Source: Streptomyces achromogenes
GTDB taxonomy: Bacteria; Actinomycetota; Actinomycetes; Streptomycetales; Streptomycetaceae
NCBI RefSeq assembly: GCF_030816715.1
Contig: NZ_JAUSYH010000001.1
Coordinates: forward strand, 744,001-808,000
Reading direction: 5' to 3'
DNA: 64,000 nucleotides
The notes under the pieces are model-generated. The model was not told where the DNA came from. It saw only the letters and a list, made by a program, of their open reading frames with translations, and made no database searches. The stretch's first letter is position 1. The number at the start of each line of letters is the position of its first letter. This document shows, in pieces, positions 43,751 through 51,971 of the stretch. A program made the position numbers and the translations under genes.

Positions 43751-43792
43751 GGGCGCAGGATGCCGCAGCCGCGCGGACGACGGAAGAGCTTT

Positions 43793-43809
43793 TCTGATAG
43801 ACCGTCAGA
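43793..43809. promoter_or_regulatory. Second copy of the palindromic operator, TCTGA-TAGACCG-TCAGA
   Basis: It differs from 33349-33365 at two of 17 positions and shares flanking bases on both sides (TTTTCTGAyAGACnGTCAG, then ATTYTTG). It lies just upstream of the NMO-ligase operon. The shared site implies one regulator for both ends of the catabolic region. Confidence 0.72.
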
Positions 43810-43890
43810 TTCTTGCCGCCGGATGCCGGACCGGAAACCCGACGGATACCTCACCAGATGCCCGACCGGTGCCCGACCGGATTCCTGTCC

Positions 43891-45525
43891 TCAGACTCCC
43901 GCGTGCTCCTCGAGCACCGCCATGGCGGCGTTGTGCCCCGGCACGCCGCTCACGCCGCCGCCGCGCACCGCGCCGGCCCCGCACAGCAGCACATTGGCGT
44001 GCGGGGTCGCCACGCCCCAGCGCCCCGCCCCTTCCTGGGCGTAGGGCCAGCTCAGGTCGCGGTGGAAGATGTTGCCGCCGGGCAGCCCGAGGTCGCGCTC
44101 CAGGTCGAGCGGGGTCCGCGCCTCGATGCAGGGGCGGCCGTCGGCATCCTTGGCCAGGCAGTCCGCCAGGGGCTCGGCGAGGTGGGCGTCCAGCTGGGCG
44201 AGGGTCGACCGCAGCAGCTCCTCGCGCACGGCGTCGTTGTCCCGTGCGAAGAGCCGGGCGGGCGTGTGCAGGCCGAACAGCGTCAGCGTCTGGTAGCCCC
44301 GCTCGACGAGGTCCGGGCCGAGAATGCTCGGGTCGGTCAGGGAGTGGCAGTAGATCTCGGAGGGCGGGGCGGCGGGCAGCTCGCCGGCCACGGCCTGGGC
44401 GTGTGCGGCGGCCAACTGGCGGTAGCCCTCGGCGATGTGGAAGGTGCCGGCGAACGCCTCGCGCGGGTCGACGGAGCTGTCCCGCAGCCTCGGCAGCCGT
44501 TCGAGCAGCATGTTCACCTTGAGCTGGGCGCCCTCGGCGGGGGCCGGCGGCGCGTCGCCGGTCAGGGCCGCGAGCGCCTGCGGCGAGGCGTTCACCAGGA
44601 CGTGCCGGGCCACGGCGACCCCCTCGCCGTCCGCCGTGCGGTAGGCGACCTCCGCCGTACGGCCGTCCGTGTCGATCCGCACCGCCTCGTGGCCGGTGGC
44701 GAGGACCGCGCCCGCGTCACGGGCGGCGGCGGCCAGAGCGTCGGTGAGCGCGCCCATGCCTCCGACGGGGACGTCCCAGGCGCCGGTGCCGCCGCCGATC
44801 ACGTGGTACAGGAAGCAGCGGTTCTGCCGGAGCGAGGGGTCGTGGGAGTCGGCGAAGGTGCCGATGACGGCGTCGGTCAGGACCACGCCGCGCACCAGGT
44901 CGTCCGCGAAGCGCTCCTCGACGGCGACGCCGATCGGCTCCTCGAACAGGGTCCGCCAGGCCTCCTCGTCGTCGACGCGCCGGCGCAGTTCCTCACGGGT
45001 GGGCAGCGGCTCGGTGAGCGTGGGGAACACCCGCTGGGCGACCCGCCCGGTCATGTCGTAGAAACGCTCCCAGGCCGCGTACTCGCGCTCGCCGCCGGTC
45101 AGCCGCGCGAACGCCTCCCGCGTGCGCCGGGCGCCGCCGCCCACGAGCAGCCCGGTGGCCCGTCCGTCGCGCTCCACGGGGGTGTACGAGGAGATCGTGC
45201 GGCCCTGCACGCGGAAGCGGAGCCCCAGGTCCCGCACGATCTTCCGCGGCAGCAGGCTGACCAGGTAGGAGTAGCGCGAGAGCCGGGCGTCGACCCCGGC
45301 GAACGGCCGGGTGGAGACGGCGGCGCCCCCGGTGTGGTCCAGCCGCTCCAGCACCAGTACGGACCGTCCGGCCCGGGCCAGGTAGGCGGCGGCGACCAGC
45401 CCGTTGTGCCCGCCGCCGACGACGACGGCGTCGTAGACGCGCCGTCCCCGGTGATCCCGCCGGTCGTGATCGCCCTGGTGTGCCCCGTGTGCCTGGTGTG
45501 CCTCGTGTCCCTCGTGTGCGGCCAT
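43891..45525 (-). CDS. FAD-dependent carotenoid-desaturase-like oxidoreductase
   Basis: A 544-residue flavoprotein. [38 protein letters not shown] is the GxGxxG FAD loop near residue 30, [22 protein letters not shown] follows in the middle, and the C-terminal [24 protein letters not shown] is the second FAD-contacting motif. It belongs to the phytoene-desaturase/pyridine nucleotide-disulphide group called NAD(P)/FAD-dependent oxidoreductase. Lacking crt neighbours, a carotenoid role is not supported. The first 28 residues form an unusual His-rich stretch ([18 protein letters not shown]), arising from GTG-rich repeats. The start was set at ATG 45525, while 45540 is also possible. Confidence 0.87.
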   Translation of the reverse strand: MAAHEGHEAHQAHGAHQGDHDRRDHRGRRVYDAVVVGGGHNGLVAAAYLARAGRSVLVLERLDHTGGAAVSTRPFAGVDARLSRYSYLVSLLPRKIVRDLGLRFRVQGRTISSYTPVERDGRATGLLVGGGARRTREAFARLTGGEREYAAWERFYDMTGRVAQRVFPTLTEPLPTREELRRRVDDEEAWRTLFEEPIGVAVEERFADDLVRGVVLTDAVIGTFADSHDPSLRQNRCFLYHVIGGGTGAWDVPVGGMGALTDALAAAARDAGAVLATGHEAVRIDTDGRTAEVAYRTADGEGVAVARHVLVNASPQALAALTGDAPPAPAEGAQLKVNMLLERLPRLRDSSVDPREAFAGTFHIAEGYRQLAAAHAQAVAGELPAAPPSEIYCHSLTDPSILGPDLVERGYQTLTLFGLHTPARLFARDNDAVREELLRSTLAQLDAHLAEPLADCLAKDADGRPCIEARTPLDLERDLGLPGGNIFHRDLSWPYAQEGAGRWGVATPHANVLLCGAGAVRGGGVSGVPGHNAAMAVLEEHAGV

Positions 45526-45695
45526 GGTTCTTCGTAACACGAGCCGATCAAGGTCGGCCAGAGGGGGTAGCGCCGGGCTGCTGCGCGCCTCGGAGCCGGA
45601 ACCCGGAGGGCGAGCCGGTGCGGTCCGGGCTCCCCTACGATCGTCATGGCCTCAAGTGCGTTGAGGCGCACGCGCGTTGGATTCAGGGGGAGCCT

Positions 45696-46586
45696 ATGAC
45701 CGCCCAGCCGTCCGCCATGCCCGGAGCCGAGCCGCGCAATTCCGCCGCCCTGCTGGTCAACCGGCGCGGCCAGTACCTCCTGCATCTGCGGGACGCGCAC
45801 AAACCCATCTGTGACGCGGGCCTGTGGTCGCTGCCCGGCGGCGCGTGCGAGGGGGATGAGACGCTCGAGGAGGCCGTCGCCCGCGAGCTGTTGGAAGAGA
45901 CGGGTCTGATCCTCGAGGGGCTGACCCGGTACGCGGTCGTCGACGGCATCCAGGTCTTCCTGGGCGGCTGGGACGGCGATCCCTCGCGGCTGCCCGTCAC
46001 CGAGGGCATCATGTTCGCGTTCTTCGACGCGGCGACCACCGCGCACCTGACGATGGCGCCGGGCGCCGCGCAGGTCATCGCCCGGCACCAGGCGTCCCCG
46101 GTCGCCCCGACGCCGCAGCCGGCCGTGCGGGAGACCGTCCTCAACGCCGTCGGCGTCCATCTCTATCTGGAGCACGACGGCGACATCCTCCTCGGTCTGC
46201 GCCACCCTGACTCGTCTTTCGCGCCCCTGAAGCACCACTTCCTGGCCGGTCACTGCGAGCGGGAGTCCGCGGTGGCGTGCCTCGTCCGCGAGGCCCGGGA
46301 AGAGGCCGGACTGGAGATCGCGGCACGCGACGTCGAGCTCGTGCACGTCGTGCACGTCGTCGACTCGCCCACCGCCCGGCCGCGCCTGCAGCTCGTCTTC
46401 CGGGCCCGGCGCTGGGACGGCGAGCCGCGGCTGCTGGAACCGGACAAGTGCCTGAGCTGGGGCTGGTGGCCGCTGGACGGGCTGCCCGAGCCGATGGTCG
46501 GCTACGCGCGCACGGCCGTCGCCGGGATCCGTGCCGGACGGCCGTATTCGGAGCTGGGCTGGGAGCGGCAGCCGGCCCCGGCGTGA
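45696..46586 (+). CDS. Tandem Nudix hydrolase
   Basis: A 296-residue protein with two Nudix folds. Domain one (18-140) has a canonical box, [24 protein letters not shown] (G-x5-E-x7-RE-x2-EE-x-G), so it should bind metal and cleave a nucleoside diphosphate linked to X. Domain two (150-290) begins [24 protein letters not shown] and has [22 protein letters not shown], where the first spacing is one residue short. REAREE is kept, so activity may remain. AGGGGGAG lies 6 bases ahead of the ATG at 45696. It is divergent from the FAD protein. The nucleotide substrate is unknown. Confidence 0.9.
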   Translation: MTAQPSAMPGAEPRNSAALLVNRRGQYLLHLRDAHKPICDAGLWSLPGGACEGDETLEEAVARELLEETGLILEGLTRYAVVDGIQVFLGGWDGDPSRLPVTEGIMFAFFDAATTAHLTMAPGAAQVIARHQASPVAPTPQPAVRETVLNAVGVHLYLEHDGDILLGLRHPDSSFAPLKHHFLAGHCERESAVACLVREAREEAGLEIAARDVELVHVVHVVDSPTARPRLQLVFRARRWDGEPRLLEPDKCLSWGWWPLDGLPEPMVGYARTAVAGIRAGRPYSELGWERQPAPA

Positions 46587-46739
46587 CGGCGTGTTCCGGC
46601 CGGCGGGCCTGGGCGCCCCGTGCGGCCATGTGCAGCTCCTCCCCCGCCTCGTGCCCGGGCACCGGGCAGTGCGGTGTGACGCCGACCGGGTCGTCGTGCG
46701 GCGCGGGTCCGCGGGGCCCGCGGACCGGGGCGACCGGGG

Positions 46740-47834
46740 TCAGGGGGCCTGCGCACCGTCCGGGGCCGGGACCGCCACGAGCGTCGGCCGGGGGATCCAC
46801 TCGTCGGTCAGGGCCGCCCCGGCGTCCGGACGCGCGCCCCGCGGTCCGGCGCCGACGGCCCGGTGGCCGACGGTCATGCCCCGGGTCCAGGACGGCAGTC
46901 GGGGACCGCCCTCGTCCGCCGCGTGCGCGTCGGAAGTCCGCGGCGCGGGCCGCGACGGCACGGACGTGGACAGGCCGGTCGGCGTGCTGCGGGCGTCGGC
47001 GATGCGCTGGACGATCTCGCGGGCGTCGTGGGGTCGCTGGGCGGGCTCCTTGGCGAGCAGGTCGAGGATGATCCGGTCGAGGTGGGCCGGCAGGTCGGCG
47101 CGGTGCTCGCGGGGCGGCCGGGGCGGGGTGTCCCGGTGTCCGACGAGGATCGCCCAGGGGTCGTCCAGGTCGAACGGCGGGCGGCCGGTGGCGATCTCGT
47201 AGAGCACGCATCCCAGCGAGTACAGGTCGCTGCGCCGGTCGACCTCCTCCCCCGCTATCTGCTCGGGCGACATGTAGTGCGGGGTGCCCATGGCGATGCC
47301 GGTGCCGGTGAGCCGGGAGGTGAAGCCCACGTCGTGACTGAGGCGGGCGATGCCGAAGTCGCAGATCTTCACTGTGCCGTCGGCGAGGCGCACGATGTTC
47401 GCCGGCTTCAGGTCACGGTGCACGACGCCCTGCCGGTGGGTGTAGGAGAGGGCCGCGGCCACCTGGTCGGCGATGTCGACGACCTCCGGCACGGGCAGCG
47501 GCCGGCGTTCCCCGTCGTCCAGCAGCTGGCACAGGTTGCGGCCGTCCAGGAGTTCCATGACGAGGAAGAGGACGCCGTCGTGGTCGCCGAAGTCGTGGAC
47601 GACCGTCACCCCGCGGTGCTGGAGCGCGGCGGCCACGCGGCCCTCGCGCCGGAACCGCTCACGCAGGACGCTCCCCGAGGACGGGTCGTGGTGCGGTCCG
47701 GCCGGTTTGAGGCACTTCACGGCGACCTGCCGGCCGAGGGACTCGTCGCGGGCCCGCCACACCTCGCCCATCCCACCGCGCCCGATCCGGTCCAGAAGCC
47801 GGTAACGGCCCTGGATCAGCGTGCTCTCCGCCAT
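46740..47834 (-). CDS. Serine/threonine protein kinase, soluble
   Basis: A 364-residue kinase of the bacterial PknB type. The P-loop is IGRGGMGEVWRA, the ATP Lys is in VAVKCLK, the hinge is LVMELLDG, the catalytic loop is VVHRDLKPANIV, the metal motif is ICDFGIARL, the activation segment ends GTPHYMSPEQI, and RRSDLYSLGCVLYEIATGRPPFD is conserved helix F. The kinase part ends near 275. The remaining 90 residues are Pro/Ala/Arg-rich and lack a membrane helix or PASTA domains, so it is cytosolic. It is followed 153 bases on by the convergent Nudix gene. Targets are unknown. Confidence 0.93.
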   Translation of the reverse strand: MAESTLIQGRYRLLDRIGRGGMGEVWRARDESLGRQVAVKCLKPAGPHHDPSSGSVLRERFRREGRVAAALQHRGVTVVHDFGDHDGVLFLVMELLDGRNLCQLLDDGERRPLPVPEVVDIADQVAAALSYTHRQGVVHRDLKPANIVRLADGTVKICDFGIARLSHDVGFTSRLTGTGIAMGTPHYMSPEQIAGEEVDRRSDLYSLGCVLYEIATGRPPFDLDDPWAILVGHRDTPPRPPREHRADLPAHLDRIILDLLAKEPAQRPHDAREIVQRIADARSTPTGLSTSVPSRPAPRTSDAHAADEGGPRLPSWTRGMTVGHRAVGAGPRGARPDAGAALTDEWIPRPTLVAVPAPDGAQAP

Positions 47835-47889
47835 GGTGTGCCGCCCCCGTCGCTTTCCAGCCCTCCCCCAGAGGGTTCAGTATGGCGGC

Positions 47890-48735
47890 CTATCGTCGCA
47901 CCTTGTACGGTGCCGGACGGCTTTCGGGGCCCAGTCTCGCCATCGCCCGCAGGACGTGTTTGGGCGGCAGCTGCCATCGCAGACGTGCGGGGACGCAGCG
48001 CAGCGCGGCGCCCGTGGCGCGCAGCCTGCGGGTGACGACGGCGGGTGCGGGGGCCGGTCTGCCGTACAGCGCGTGGGCGTACGGGGGCAGCGAGGCATAC
48101 GCCAGGTTCGCCACGCGCCGCCACAGCACCGCGCGCGCCGGGATCAGCAGGGGGTGGACGGGCGGACGGCGCAGGAAGTCGTCGACCTCGCGGGCCTCCG
48201 CTCCGGCGGCGAGCTCGGGGAGGGTCCGGTCGAAGTACGCCGCCATCTCCGCCCGGTCGGCGGGCACCGTCTCCGGGTCGAGGCCCACCAGGCGGGCGCT
48301 GACACGGTGCTCGGCGACGTAGCGGTCCGCGGCCGCGTCGGTGAGCGGGTAGCCGGAGCGGCGCAGCACGTGCAGATAGGAGTCGATCTCTGCGCAGTGC
48401 ACCCACAGCAGCAGTGCGGGCTCGTCGACACCGTACCGCTCCCCCGTCTCCGGGTCGGTCGCGGACAGCATCCGGTGGATCTTGCGGACGCGGGCGCCCG
48501 CCTTCTCGGCCGCCTCGGCCGTGCCGTACGCCGTGGTGCCGACGAAGTCGGCGGTCCGCATCAGCCGGCCCCAGGCGTCGCGCCGGAAGTCGGAGTTCTG
48601 GGTGACGCCGCGGACGGCTCGCGGGTGCAGCGCCTGGAGGTAGAGCGCGCGGATCCCGGCGACCCACATCATCGGGTCGCCGTGCATCTGCCAGGTCACG
48701 CTGCGCGGGGTGAACAAGCCCGGGTCGCCCGTCAT
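47890..48735 (-). CDS. Oxygenase MpaB-like family protein (DUF2236)
   Basis: A 281-residue protein of the MpaB/DUF2236 family: PRSVTWQMHGDPMMWVAGIRALYLQALHPRAVRGVTQNSDF opens it, WGRLMRTADFVGTTAYGTAEAAEKAGARVRKIHRML is the next signature, and ALLLWVHCAEIDSYLHVLRRSG holds the HCAEIDSY motif with likely heme or metal ligands. Family members are rubber oxygenases (Lcp relatives) or MpaB-type lipid oxygenases, oxidising polyisoprenoid or hydrocarbon chains with a heme. The start at ATG 48735 lacks a strong ribosome site. The kinase gene starts 56 bases further on the same strand. Its reaction here is not known. Confidence 0.88.
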   Translation of the reverse strand: MTGDPGLFTPRSVTWQMHGDPMMWVAGIRALYLQALHPRAVRGVTQNSDFRRDAWGRLMRTADFVGTTAYGTAEAAEKAGARVRKIHRMLSATDPETGERYGVDEPALLLWVHCAEIDSYLHVLRRSGYPLTDAAADRYVAEHRVSARLVGLDPETVPADRAEMAAYFDRTLPELAAGAEAREVDDFLRRPPVHPLLIPARAVLWRRVANLAYASLPPYAHALYGRPAPAPAVVTRRLRATGAALRCVPARLRWQLPPKHVLRAMARLGPESRPAPYKVRR

Positions 48736-48801
48736 AGCGGCAGTGTGACAGGGATCGCCGGCCGGCACTAAGAGCGCCGGCTCCTCCGCTCCCGAAGCCG
48801 G

Positions 48802-48830
48802 CCGGTCCCCGCGGGGACCGGTCCGTCCCC
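48802..48830. promoter_or_regulatory. Overlapping perfect palindromes in the MpaB/UspA divergent region
   Basis: CCGGTCCCCGCGGGGACCGG (48802-48821) is a perfect 20-bp palindrome. It overlaps GGGGAC-CGGTCC-GTCCCC (48813-48830), a perfect 6-6-6 dyad. They lie 67-95 bases from the MpaB-like start and about 145 bases from the UspA start. The form could be an operator or a strong hairpin. Confidence 0.55.
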
Positions 48831-48975
48831 GCGGTCCACATGCGCCGTGGAGGGAACTGGGGTCTCCTCGAAGGGAGAGAACGCCCCACGCCGGGCATGT
48901 CGACGATGTCGCACCAGGCTCCACCTCGCTCGCTCACCGTCGCATCCGGCTTCGTACGAGACGGAGGCCGCTGCC

Positions 48976-49845
48976 ATGGAACCTGTCGTCACCGTAGGCC
49001 TCGACGGCTCACCCGCGAGCCTCACGGCCGCCCGCTGGGCCGCCGACGAGGCCGAGAAGCGCAAGCTGACCCTGCGGCTGCTGCACGCCTGGCCGCTCCT
49101 GGTACCGGAATCCGCGCGACTGCCCTCCGAGGTCGACCAGAACTACTGGGCGAAGCGTCTGGTCCACACCGCGCAGGCGGAGCTTCAGGCCCGCCACCCG
49201 GGCCTGACCGTCGTCGGGAGCCTGGTCGCCGAGGACGCGCACGAGGCCCTGCTCCGGGCGGCCACGGAGGCCGAGATGCTGGTGCTCGGCTCGCGAGGGA
49301 TGGAGGCCGTCGAGAGCTACTTCATGGGCGACGTCAGCCTTCCGGTCGTGGCACGGGCCGAGCGGCCCGTGGTCCTGGTCCGCGCGGAGCCGGCGGACGA
49401 CGAGCACGCCTTCGCACCGCCGGCCCGCGTGGTGGTGGCGCTCAAACTGCACACGCCCGGGGACGGGCTGCTCGACTTCGCCTTCCACACCGCCGCCGCC
49501 CGGGGCGCTCCCCTCGTGGCCGTCCACGGCCGCAGCGTGCCGCTCCACGCGCGCATGCCGTGGGGCGCCGACCACGCCGTCACCGAGGAGATGACGAAGG
49601 ACGCGCGCACGTCACTGAGCGATGCGCTTCGCCCCTGGCAGGAGAAGTACCCGCAGGTGGAGGTGACGGAAAGCATCCGGCTCGCGAGTCCTGCCAAGGC
49701 CGTCGTGCGGGCTGCCGAGGGCGCGTCGCTGCTGGTCGTGGGCAGACGCGCGCATCGGCGGGGCACGGGACACCACCTGGGACCGATCGCCCAGGCCGCC
49801 ATCCATCACGGACGCTGCCCCGTCGCCGTCGTCCCCCACGACTGA
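48976..49845 (+). CDS. Universal stress protein, tandem UspA domains
   Basis: A 289-residue protein with two UspA folds. Domain one begins EPVVTVGLDGSPASLTAARWAADEAEKR and ends with MLVLGSRGMEAVESYFMGDVSLPVVARAERPVVLVR, an ATP-binding G-x2-G-x9-G type loop. Domain two begins RVVVALKLHTPGDGLLDFAFHTAAAR and ends LLVVGRRAHRRGTGHHLGPIAQAAIHHGRCPVAVV. These proteins rise in stress or hypoxia. The start at 48976 is set by GGAGG 9 bases before the ATG. The gene is divergent from the MpaB-like gene, with palindromes between them. The region 49846-50020 has three CCCCGGCAG repeats and no gene. Confidence 0.92.
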   Translation: MEPVVTVGLDGSPASLTAARWAADEAEKRKLTLRLLHAWPLLVPESARLPSEVDQNYWAKRLVHTAQAELQARHPGLTVVGSLVAEDAHEALLRAATEAEMLVLGSRGMEAVESYFMGDVSLPVVARAERPVVLVRAEPADDEHAFAPPARVVVALKLHTPGDGLLDFAFHTAAARGAPLVAVHGRSVPLHARMPWGADHAVTEEMTKDARTSLSDALRPWQEKYPQVEVTESIRLASPAKAVVRAAEGASLLVVGRRAHRRGTGHHLGPIAQAAIHHGRCPVAVVPHD

Positions 49846-50020
49846 GTCCGGCCCCGCCCGTCGGATCCCCCGGCAGCCCCGGCAGCCCCGGCAGTAGGAC
49901 CGGCTCGCCCCTGCTGCCCTGAGATGCCGTGAACCGCGTCGATGACGGCCTCGGGCCCGTGCTGGTCAACAAGTTCTACGAAGGGTGCAGATCACGGCTG
50001 GCGTCGGTGGCCCCACTCGA

Positions 50021-51199
50021 CTAGCGCCGTACCCGGGGCATCCCCAGGCCGATCCAGGAGATGATCTCCCGCTGGATCTCGTTGTTGCCGCCGCCGAAGG
50101 TGAAGATCACGGCGGAGCGGTAGCCGCGTTCCAGTTCGCCGTGGAGCACCGCGCCCGCGGAGCCCTCCTGGAGTGCCCCTGGCGCCGCGACGACCTCCAG
50201 CAGCCACGCGTAGGCGTCGCGGCGGGCCTCGGAGCCGTAGACCTTGACGGCGGAGGCGTCCTGCGGGGTGAGGGTGCCGTTCTGCAGGGCTCCGACCATC
50301 TGCCAGTTGAGGAGCTTGAGGGCGTCGAGCTTCACATGGGTCTGGGCCAGCCGGCGCCGCACCCAGGCCAGGTCGATGACGCGTCGGCCGTCGGCGAGTT
50401 TGGTGTCGGTCGCCCAGCGCTGCACGTCGTGCAGGGCCCGGATGGCCATGGTGCCGTGTGCGGCGAGGGTGACGCGCTCGTGGTTGAGCTGGTTGGTGAT
50501 CAGCCGCCAGCCCTGGTTCTCGGCGCCGACGCGGCGGGAGACGGGGACGCGGATGTCCTCGTAGTAGCTGGCGGTGGTGTCGTGGGAGGCGAGCGTGCGG
50601 ATGACGGTGCAGGAGTAGCCGGGATCGGTGGTCGGCACGAGGAGCATGGAGATGCCCTTGTGCGGCGGGGCATCGGGGTCGGTGCGCACGGCGAGCCACA
50701 CCCAGTCCGCGGTGTCTCCGTTGGTCGTCCAGATCTTCTGCCCGTTGACGACGTAGGTGTCGCCGTCGCGTACCGCGCGCGTCCTGAGGGCGGCGAGGTC
50801 GGTGCCCGCGTCGGGTTCGCTGTAGCCGATCGCGAAGTCGATCTCCCCGGCGAGGATCTTCGGCAGGAAGTACGCCTTCTGCTCGTCGGTGCCGTACCGC
50901 ATGATCGTCGGCCCGACGGTGTTCAGCGCCATCAGCGGCAGCGGTACGCCGGCCTGGGCGGCCTCGTCGAAGAAGACGAACTGCTCGATCGGGGTCAGGC
51001 CGCGGCCGCCGTACTCCTCGGGCCAGCCGACGCCGAGCCAGCCGTCAGCGCCGAGGCGGCGGATGGTGGCGCGGTAGAAGGCCTTCGCGCCGACCGGGTC
51101 GGAGTGCCGGGCGTAGGCGTTGTCCGGCACCAACTCGGCGAAGTAGGCGCGCAGTTCCGTGCGCAGCCGCAGTTGCTCGGGCGTGTGGTCGAGGTGCAC
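50021..51199 (-). CDS. Acyl-CoA dehydrogenase (FadE)
   Basis: A 392-residue flavin dehydrogenase starting at GTG 51199 with AGGAGG 6 bases ahead. The N-terminal domain has DGWLGVGWPEEYGGRGLTPIEQFVFFDEAAQAG. FAIGYSEPDAGTDLAALRTRAVRDGDTYVVNGQKIWTTN is the flavin-binding signature (SEPDAGTD). The C-terminal domain has NQLNHERVTLAAHG, VKLDALKLLNWQM and FGGGNNEIQREIISWIGLGMPRV. It should dehydrogenate an acyl-CoA at C2-C3. The type with GGGNNEIQR and no clear C-terminal Glu base resembles steroid-pathway FadE subunits, which act as heteromers, so a partner is expected elsewhere. A KstR-like box lies 48 bases upstream. Confidence 0.92.
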   Translation of the reverse strand: MHLDHTPEQLRLRTELRAYFAELVPDNAYARHSDPVGAKAFYRATIRRLGADGWLGVGWPEEYGGRGLTPIEQFVFFDEAAQAGVPLPLMALNTVGPTIMRYGTDEQKAYFLPKILAGEIDFAIGYSEPDAGTDLAALRTRAVRDGDTYVVNGQKIWTTNGDTADWVWLAVRTDPDAPPHKGISMLLVPTTDPGYSCTVIRTLASHDTTASYYEDIRVPVSRRVGAENQGWRLITNQLNHERVTLAAHGTMAIRALHDVQRWATDTKLADGRRVIDLAWVRRRLAQTHVKLDALKLLNWQMVGALQNGTLTPQDASAVKVYGSEARRDAYAWLLEVVAAPGALQEGSAGAVLHGELERGYRSAVIFTFGGGNNEIQREIISWIGLGMPRVRR

Positions 51200-51245
51200 G
51201 GCGCCTCCTGGCTCCCCAAGGCCGGTGTCCTGACGGCGCACACCG

Positions 51246-51259
51246 TAGAACGTGTTCCA
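51246..51259. promoter_or_regulatory. KstR-like box TAGAACGTGTTCCA
   Basis: It matches the mycobacterial KstR consensus TnnAACnnGTTnnA at every fixed position. It sits 47-60 bases upstream of the acyl-CoA dehydrogenase start. KstR is a TetR repressor of cholesterol-degradation genes that is released by steroid CoA esters. No kstR gene is in the window. Confidence 0.7.
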
Positions 51260-51420
51260 GAAATTGGGAATGCACAGGGCGGCGTGAAGCGAGGGAGCTC
51301 CGGCTGATCGCCGCGGTCGCCGTGCTTGCTCGGTGCTGTCGCCGTTCGGCGCGGCCGCCGTTCGCCTGCGGCCACCGTTCGCCGCAGCGCCGTCCGGCGC
51401 GCACGGCTCGGTTCAGCGGT

Positions 51421-51453
51421 GCGGCCGGTTCAGCGGTGATGCGGCCGGTTCAG
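51421..51453. repeat. 20-bp direct repeat at the end of the copper-protein gene
   Basis: GCGGCCGGTTCAGCGGTGAT at 51421 is followed by GCGGCCGGTTCAG at 51441, and GGTTCAGCGGT also occurs at 51410. The last copy reaches into the stop codon of the copper-protein gene. It lies in the 250-base gap to the acyl-CoA dehydrogenase promoter. Confidence 0.6.
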
Positions 51454-51824
51454 TTCAGGGTCCGGATGAACTCCGTGCAGGCCTGAGCGCACGCCCGGCA
51501 CGCCGCCGCGCTCTCCTCGGCGCCCGGGTACCCGTCGAAGGCGTGCGCGCACTCCAGGCAGACGGTGCGGCACCACTCCAGCTGGGCGCGGATGCCGTCC
51601 TCGTCCATCCGGTTCTCCTCGGACAGCACGCGGCAGGTCGCGTCGCAGACCTCCGCGCACATGATGCCCTTGCGGCGCACCAGCGCCTGCCGGTCGGTAC
51701 CGTCCGGATCCACGAGGCTCGCGCGCAGCGCACACGCCTGCGCGCACTCGGTGCAGGCCTGCGCGCACGCGAAACGGTCCTCCAGGAACCGGAAGAGCTC
51801 CTGCTGGGATGTCGTCGAAGTCAC
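51450..51824 (-). CDS. Four-helix-bundle copper-storage protein (Csp-like)
   Basis: A 124-residue Cys-rich helical protein from GTG 51824. Helix one has FACAQACTECAQACALRA, helix two GIMCAEVCDATCRVL, helix three EWCRTVCLECAHAF and helix four AACRACAQACTEFIRTL: 13 cysteines in C-x2/3-C spacing that point into the bundle. This is the Csp/DUF326 pattern, proteins that fill with Cu(I) to protect or store copper. No signal peptide or Tat motif is seen, so it is cytosolic (Csp3-like). An in-frame upstream ATG at 51866 is less likely. It is divergent from the DUF6479 gene. Confidence 0.92.
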   Translation of the reverse strand: MTSTTSQQELFRFLEDRFACAQACTECAQACALRASLVDPDGTDRQALVRRKGIMCAEVCDATCRVLSEENRMDEDGIRAQLEWCRTVCLECAHAFDGYPGAEESAAACRACAQACTEFIRTLN

Positions 51825-51926
51825 GTGTGAGCGGGTAGCCGGTGCGCGCCGAGCCAAACCGCCCACCGGTCACGCGGACGGCAGCGGTCCCGGGGCGCCC
51901 GGGACGCCGACGGACCAGGACCGGAG

Positions 51927-51956
51927 ATGAAATGTCTGGTTTGCATGCCATTTCAT
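51927..51956. promoter_or_regulatory. Inverted repeat ATGAAATG-N14-CATTTCAT
   Basis: Perfect 8-bp AT-rich arms with a 14-base spacer in the divergent promoter of the copper protein (51824) and the DUF6479 gene (51972). In GC-rich Streptomyces DNA an AT-rich dyad here may be an operator. Confidence 0.5.
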
Positions 51957-51971
51957 GGGTATTTCCCTGAT

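Noticed and set aside
43891..45525. Carotenoid biosynthesis gene linked to the photolyase module
   Set aside because: It lies 33 kb from the photolyase with no crtE, crtB or crtY nearby. The fold alone does not prove a carotenoid substrate.
49929..50024. 31-codon frame VNRVDDGLGPVLVNKFYEGC...
   Set aside because: It is short, has no ribosome site, ends overlapping the acyl-CoA dehydrogenase stop on the other strand and matches nothing I know. It could be decayed coding DNA but cannot be supported.
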